Shown: one piece after another, positions 5,469-8,561 of the stretch
Layout of the letters: the number at the start of each line of letters is the position of its first letter
How positions within the stretch are numbered: the stretch's first letter is position 1
Source: Anaerolineales bacterium
GTDB lineage: Bacteria > Chloroflexota > Anaerolineae > Anaerolineales > UBA4823
NCBI GenBank assembly: GCA_026415275.1
Contig: JAOAHK010000078.1
Location: 1 to 8,561, forward strand
Length of the DNA: 8,561 nt
Direction: 5' to 3'
The notes under the pieces: model-generated
Seen by the model: only the letters and a program-made list of their open reading frames with translations
The model's database searches: none
What the model was told of the DNA's origin: nothing
Translations under genes and position numbers: made by a program

Positions 5469-8432
5469 ATGCAACAAAAGACGACAGCAGTCAATCGCCA
5501 AGTTCGGCAGCAAGCTCCCCAGAGTTTGCTCGATTTACTTAAGCTGATTCTCAAGGGGATGCTCAAAGGATGGTTGCTAAAATTGATCTTTGCCGGCGGA
5601 ATCGCCTTTATTACCTGGGTTCTGCATACCTATTTGTTGGTGGGTCCCAATGGCGGTTTTGCGCCTGGTGAAAATCCGATCTTGGATCAAATTTTAGCTT
5701 TGCGCGGTCGGGCTATCTCTGGCACTCTTTTTTGGACACTGCTTTCCCTATTAATCAGTTTGACCTTAACCAGTCTCTTCCGGCGGGGTATAGGGAAGAC
5801 ATTTTCTCTACTCTTAACAACTCCAAGCTGGGTGCTTCAAGCCTTTCGCAAAAGCGGACAAGCAGCGGCAATCATCATAGCCATTTTCTTTGTTGGCGGT
5901 ATGCTATTTGGGAGGATTCAAGCTAATCCGCTAAACAATTTGCAAATGACCATTCTGCTCCTCGGCTCGGTGATTGCGCAACAGGAGAGTTTTGCCGGGT
6001 TGGTTACCAGCTTAGCTTGGTCTGACGCTCAACGCTTGCTAAAGCCCAAGAAACCACGTCCTTTCCGTATCGAGTGGGTGCCGCCGGGGTTACTTGGTGC
6101 GAGTTTTGGAATCTTGCTTGCTACCCTCTTAGGTTCGATCCCGCCTCTCCTCTCAACCCTTTGTACCTGTTTTAGCATCCTAATGGTCATCGGGTCGATC
6201 ATTGCGGTGGTGCTCCTCAAGAAACAAAAAACCACTCCTGCAAACCTCCTCATCCTGATTGGGATTCTTTTCTGTCTGCTCCTGCTCGCCACCCCGGCGT
6301 TAGCGGATGACGGCGGCTGGCAAGAGGCAGGTGGCAATTTGGGTAGTTGGATTCAAAGTGAAGGTGCGATGATCGCCATCTTGATGGGTTTTCCTCCAGC
6401 GTTGGGTGCTAGCTTTGGGACTTTGCTCGGCAGTTTGCTTGGCGGGCTCTCTATTCCAATCCCGATTACCCAATTACCAAGCATGCCTGGGGAAATTACT
6501 CTGACAGATGCAGCGGGAAAAACCCACACCTACGTTTGGAGTGATGAACATCAGGGATATGTCAATGTCCTGACGGGGGGTGTCCTCGACGAAACGTTAT
6601 GGGAGGAATATAACCGCAACCTGCTGGATAATCAGCGTTTTATCGAGGAACAGAGGGAAAAGCTATCTACGCGCGACACAGAGTTTGATCGCCAGATGGA
6701 CACCTTGGTCAAGACCCAGAAAGAGAAAGAAGCTTACACTCAGCAGATGACTTCAATTCTAAATGACCTAAAGGAAAAAGCCTCTAAGATTGGCGTGTAC
6801 GGAGAGCCCGCTGTCAATCGCCTCAACAATTTGCTCCAAGCTGTGCGCAATGGAGAAAAAGTCCCCCTCGACCGCCTCCAAGCCATCGACCGGTATATTT
6901 CCAGCCACCTTGCCGGGAAAACCATTGCTGAAGGGGATAAAGTGGAATATTCTACGTGGGGAGCGTTGAAAGATGCCGTCGTTGCCTTTCCACGCACATT
7001 ATTTACAGGAAAGAATATCGATGGCAGCACCAATTATGCCTCAGTAGGAGTGCGAATTGGATTTGCGGTTGGCACCTTAGGGAAATCCGAGTTCGTCTAT
7101 ACTCCCGTAGATGCCGCTTATACCTTCAAAGATTGTTTAAGTAATGGACAGAGTGTCACCTCTGCGGTTGGGACAACCCCACTGCAAGTCGGATTAGGAA
7201 TTGGTATTGGAAAAGCATCGGGAGTGGTATTTAAGGGCGTAGGGTACGTTGGTGGAAAAATTGCTGGCGCAACAGGGAGATATATCTCAAAGACTTTCCC
7301 CGGTTTCTCCAAAACTGTTACCCAAACCGGGAAAGCCTTTATTGACTGGGGAAAAGAAGCCACAAAGAGCGTTCAAGATGGATGGAAATCTCTTAATTCA
7401 CGTGTGAGTAAAGCGTTTACGAATCAAGGGATCAAAGCACCGCTTTCTCAAACCGATAAAGTGCTGAGAGATAAAGTGAGTCAAGCCCTGAAATCAGGTG
7501 ACAAAAAACAGGTTCTCGACCTCTATAAAAAGGGGGGGATGAAAAAGTTGGGCAAACTGGAACAAGGCGGGCATCTCACCAGTCAAGAAGCAAAGCAAAT
7601 CAACGATGTGATGACAATAGAAGTCAATGTCGCAGTTCAAAATGGAACGCAAAAAGCCGTTGACAGTTTTGAGCAAAAAACGGGGGTAAAGGTCAAAGAG
7701 GTGTTGGTGGGCGATTCGGGATCCAGCGCCAAAGGCGGGGTGCGCTCGGTGGTGACCGACAACGACCGCACGGTACTTTCCAATTTTGACAAGGCTTCTC
7801 TGCAGGAGTATGCGCAGAAGAATGGGCTTAGCCTCTCCGAAGCACAGCAGCAACTCTCAAAGGAACTTGCCGATTCGGTTGAAAATCAGGTGAGTAAAGA
7901 GTTAGCTGATACGCTCGGAGCCACAGCCGATGATGTGGATTTCAAGGTTTATAATGGCATCGGCTCTTCGGCTGGACCATCCGATAGTTATCCGATGGGA
8001 TTTACCAAAGCCCGCCAAGCGATTTCGGGGAAAACCACCGTATTTCGACCTGGCAAAACCCCTTATACCGTCTCTGGGGAAGCGTTGACGGATGCCCATG
8101 CACTGCAACAAGCTCAGTTTACAGGTCAAATGCCCGCCGACCCGCTGCGCATCCCCAACAATGAGCTGAAAGGTCTGCTCAGCCAACAAGTGAAATCAGC
8201 AAACAGTCACAGTGATGTCAAATCCCTCGCCAAAGCTTTCACCCGCTCTGACTACGTTGCCCAGCGCAGTGGGGCGCAGTTAGATCCGACCTTGCGGGAA
8301 ATCTCGCGCCAGATAAGCAAAAACCCTCAGGAGATGAACAGCATCCTTCAGAATTCTGGGATGACTGCCGAAGAATACGTAAACTCCTGTAAAGATGTGA
8401 TCAACCGATTTGCAAATTCAATAGGAGAATAA
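5469..8432 (+). CDS. Large multi-membrane protein of unknown function with nucleotidyltransferase-like C-terminal motif
   Basis: I do not recognise this 987-residue protein by name. The N-terminal third is membrane-embedded: hydrophobic segments at about 35-57, 83-104, 131-148, 159-180, 205-226, 228-250, 259-279 and 300-330. The seventh ends in ATPALADD, which looks like a signal-peptidase site. Residues 341-440 hold a conserved-looking segment (TDAAGKTHTYVW) then charged helices, probably coiled coil. Residues 520-605 are Gly-rich and weakly hydrophobic. The soluble C terminus contains GDSGSSAKGGVRSVVTDNDR (748-767): GS at 751-752, then D764 and D766. This fits the nucleotidyltransferase-fold pattern hG[GS]-x(9-13)-Dx[DE], with D824 in VDFKVY a possible third carboxylate. 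That match is my inference. An ATG with a strong ribosome-binding site sets the start. A small acidic gene follows 3 bases after the stop, so an effector with a partner is one possibility. Confidence 0.75.
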   Translation: MQQKTTAVNRQVRQQAPQSLLDLLKLILKGMLKGWLLKLIFAGGIAFITWVLHTYLLVGPNGGFAPGENPILDQILALRGRAISGTLFWTLLSLLISLTLTSLFRRGIGKTFSLLLTTPSWVLQAFRKSGQAAAIIIAIFFVGGMLFGRIQANPLNNLQMTILLLGSVIAQQESFAGLVTSLAWSDAQRLLKPKKPRPFRIEWVPPGLLGASFGILLATLLGSIPPLLSTLCTCFSILMVIGSIIAVVLLKKQKTTPANLLILIGILFCLLLLATPALADDGGWQEAGGNLGSWIQSEGAMIAILMGFPPALGASFGTLLGSLLGGLSIPIPITQLPSMPGEITLTDAAGKTHTYVWSDEHQGYVNVLTGGVLDETLWEEYNRNLLDNQRFIEEQREKLSTRDTEFDRQMDTLVKTQKEKEAYTQQMTSILNDLKEKASKIGVYGEPAVNRLNNLLQAVRNGEKVPLDRLQAIDRYISSHLAGKTIAEGDKVEYSTWGALKDAVVAFPRTLFTGKNIDGSTNYASVGVRIGFAVGTLGKSEFVYTPVDAAYTFKDCLSNGQSVTSAVGTTPLQVGLGIGIGKASGVVFKGVGYVGGKIAGATGRYISKTFPGFSKTVTQTGKAFIDWGKEATKSVQDGWKSLNSRVSKAFTNQGIKAPLSQTDKVLRDKVSQALKSGDKKQVLDLYKKGGMKKLGKLEQGGHLTSQEAKQINDVMTIEVNVAVQNGTQKAVDSFEQKTGVKVKEVLVGDSGSSAKGGVRSVVTDNDRTVLSNFDKASLQEYAQKNGLSLSEAQQQLSKELADSVENQVSKELADTLGATADDVDFKVYNGIGSSAGPSDSYPMGFTKARQAISGKTTVFRPGKTPYTVSGEALTDAHALQQAQFTGQMPADPLRIPNNELKGLLSQQVKSANSHSDVKSLAKAFTRSDYVAQRSGAQLDPTLREISRQISKNPQEMNSILQNSGMTAEEYVNSCKDVINRFANSIGE
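8423..8428 (+). promoter_or_regulatory. Ribosome-binding site for the last, partial gene
   Basis: AGGAGA overlaps the last codons of the 987-residue gene and sits 7 bases before ATG at 8436. It favours that ATG over the in-frame ATG at 8442, which would leave a 13-base gap. Confidence 0.6.
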
Positions 8433-8435
8433 ACC

Positions 8436-8561
8436 ATGAAAATGTTTGACCCCGATATTTTATTATCAGAAGTAGAGTTAGCCAGTATTGCTGACTATCT
8501 TGGTGTGACCAAAAATGAACTCAATCTGCTTCCCGACCCTCCTGACGATCCAGCCTCATGC
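8436..8561 (+). CDS. Small acidic protein of unknown function, 5' end only
   Basis: Forty-two codons are open from ATG 8436 to the window edge, preceded by a good ribosome-binding site and only 3 bases after the stop of the 987-residue gene, so the two are almost certainly co-translated. The visible part starts MKMFDPDILLSEVELASIAD and continues to a Pro/Asp-rich stretch (LLPDPPDDPA). It is strongly acidic, with no signal peptide or membrane segment. ASIADYLGVTKNEL could form two helices with a tight turn, superficially like a helix-turn-helix, but the evidence is slim. Its position and charge would suit a cognate immunity or regulatory partner of the large protein. No family is recognised. 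Confidence 0.7.
   Translation, partial: MKMFDPDILLSEVELASIADYLGVTKNELNLLPDPPDDPASC

Noticed and set aside
1..8561. CRISPR array, tRNA, rRNA, insertion sequence or integration site
   Set aside because: I looked for regularly spaced repeats, tRNA-like cloverleaf ends, transposase motifs and terminal inverted repeats and found none.

Overview
The window is a moderately balanced-GC bacterial segment. One gene points left (partial, at the left edge). A divergent, tightly packed rightward block fills the rest. The taxonomic guess, from sequence alone, is a Chloroflexota (Anaerolineae-like) bacterium. It rests on a bacterial Elp3 homologue (the structurally studied bacterial Elp3 is from Dehalococcoides), a solitary two-component-type beta-propeller, and a very large multi-membrane protein of a style I associate with that phylum. 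It is an inference, not a measurement.

Layout. Positions 1-701 (minus) hold the N-terminal 233 codons of an Elp3-type radical SAM tRNA-modifying enzyme. Positions 702-1044 are a 343-base divergent intergenic region with candidate promoters in both directions. Positions 1045-4390 encode a complete ABC importer of the ferric-iron/thiamine/phosphonate superfamily: a substrate-binding lipoprotein, a fused two-domain permease and an ATPase, the last two overlapping. Positions 4381-5436 overlap the ATPase end and encode a membrane-anchored or secreted protein made of one seven-bladed propeller. Positions 5469-8432 encode an unrecognised 987-residue protein: about seven or eight membrane segments, a coiled-coil region, a Gly-rich stretch, and a C-terminal region with a motif resembling the nucleotidyltransferase active site. 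At 8436 a small acidic protein begins and runs off the right edge.

How the genes fit. Spacing and overlaps suggest that at least the ATPase and propeller are translationally linked to the transporter, and the following two genes are probably co-transcribed. The importer should bring one small ligand or metal across the membrane. The binding protein lacks the paired tyrosines of classical ferric-binding proteins, so its substrate is open. The propeller could be an extracytoplasmic sensor or accessory of that transporter. The big membrane protein and its small partner look like a separate module: a membrane-tethered enzyme or effector with a possible immunity or regulatory partner.

Most interesting points: the 987-residue protein with GS...DxD-type motif, the stand-alone propeller in a transporter operon, a likely +1-type frame problem at the permease N terminus, and a 17-base identical repeat shared by the Elp3 gene and the ATPase gene.
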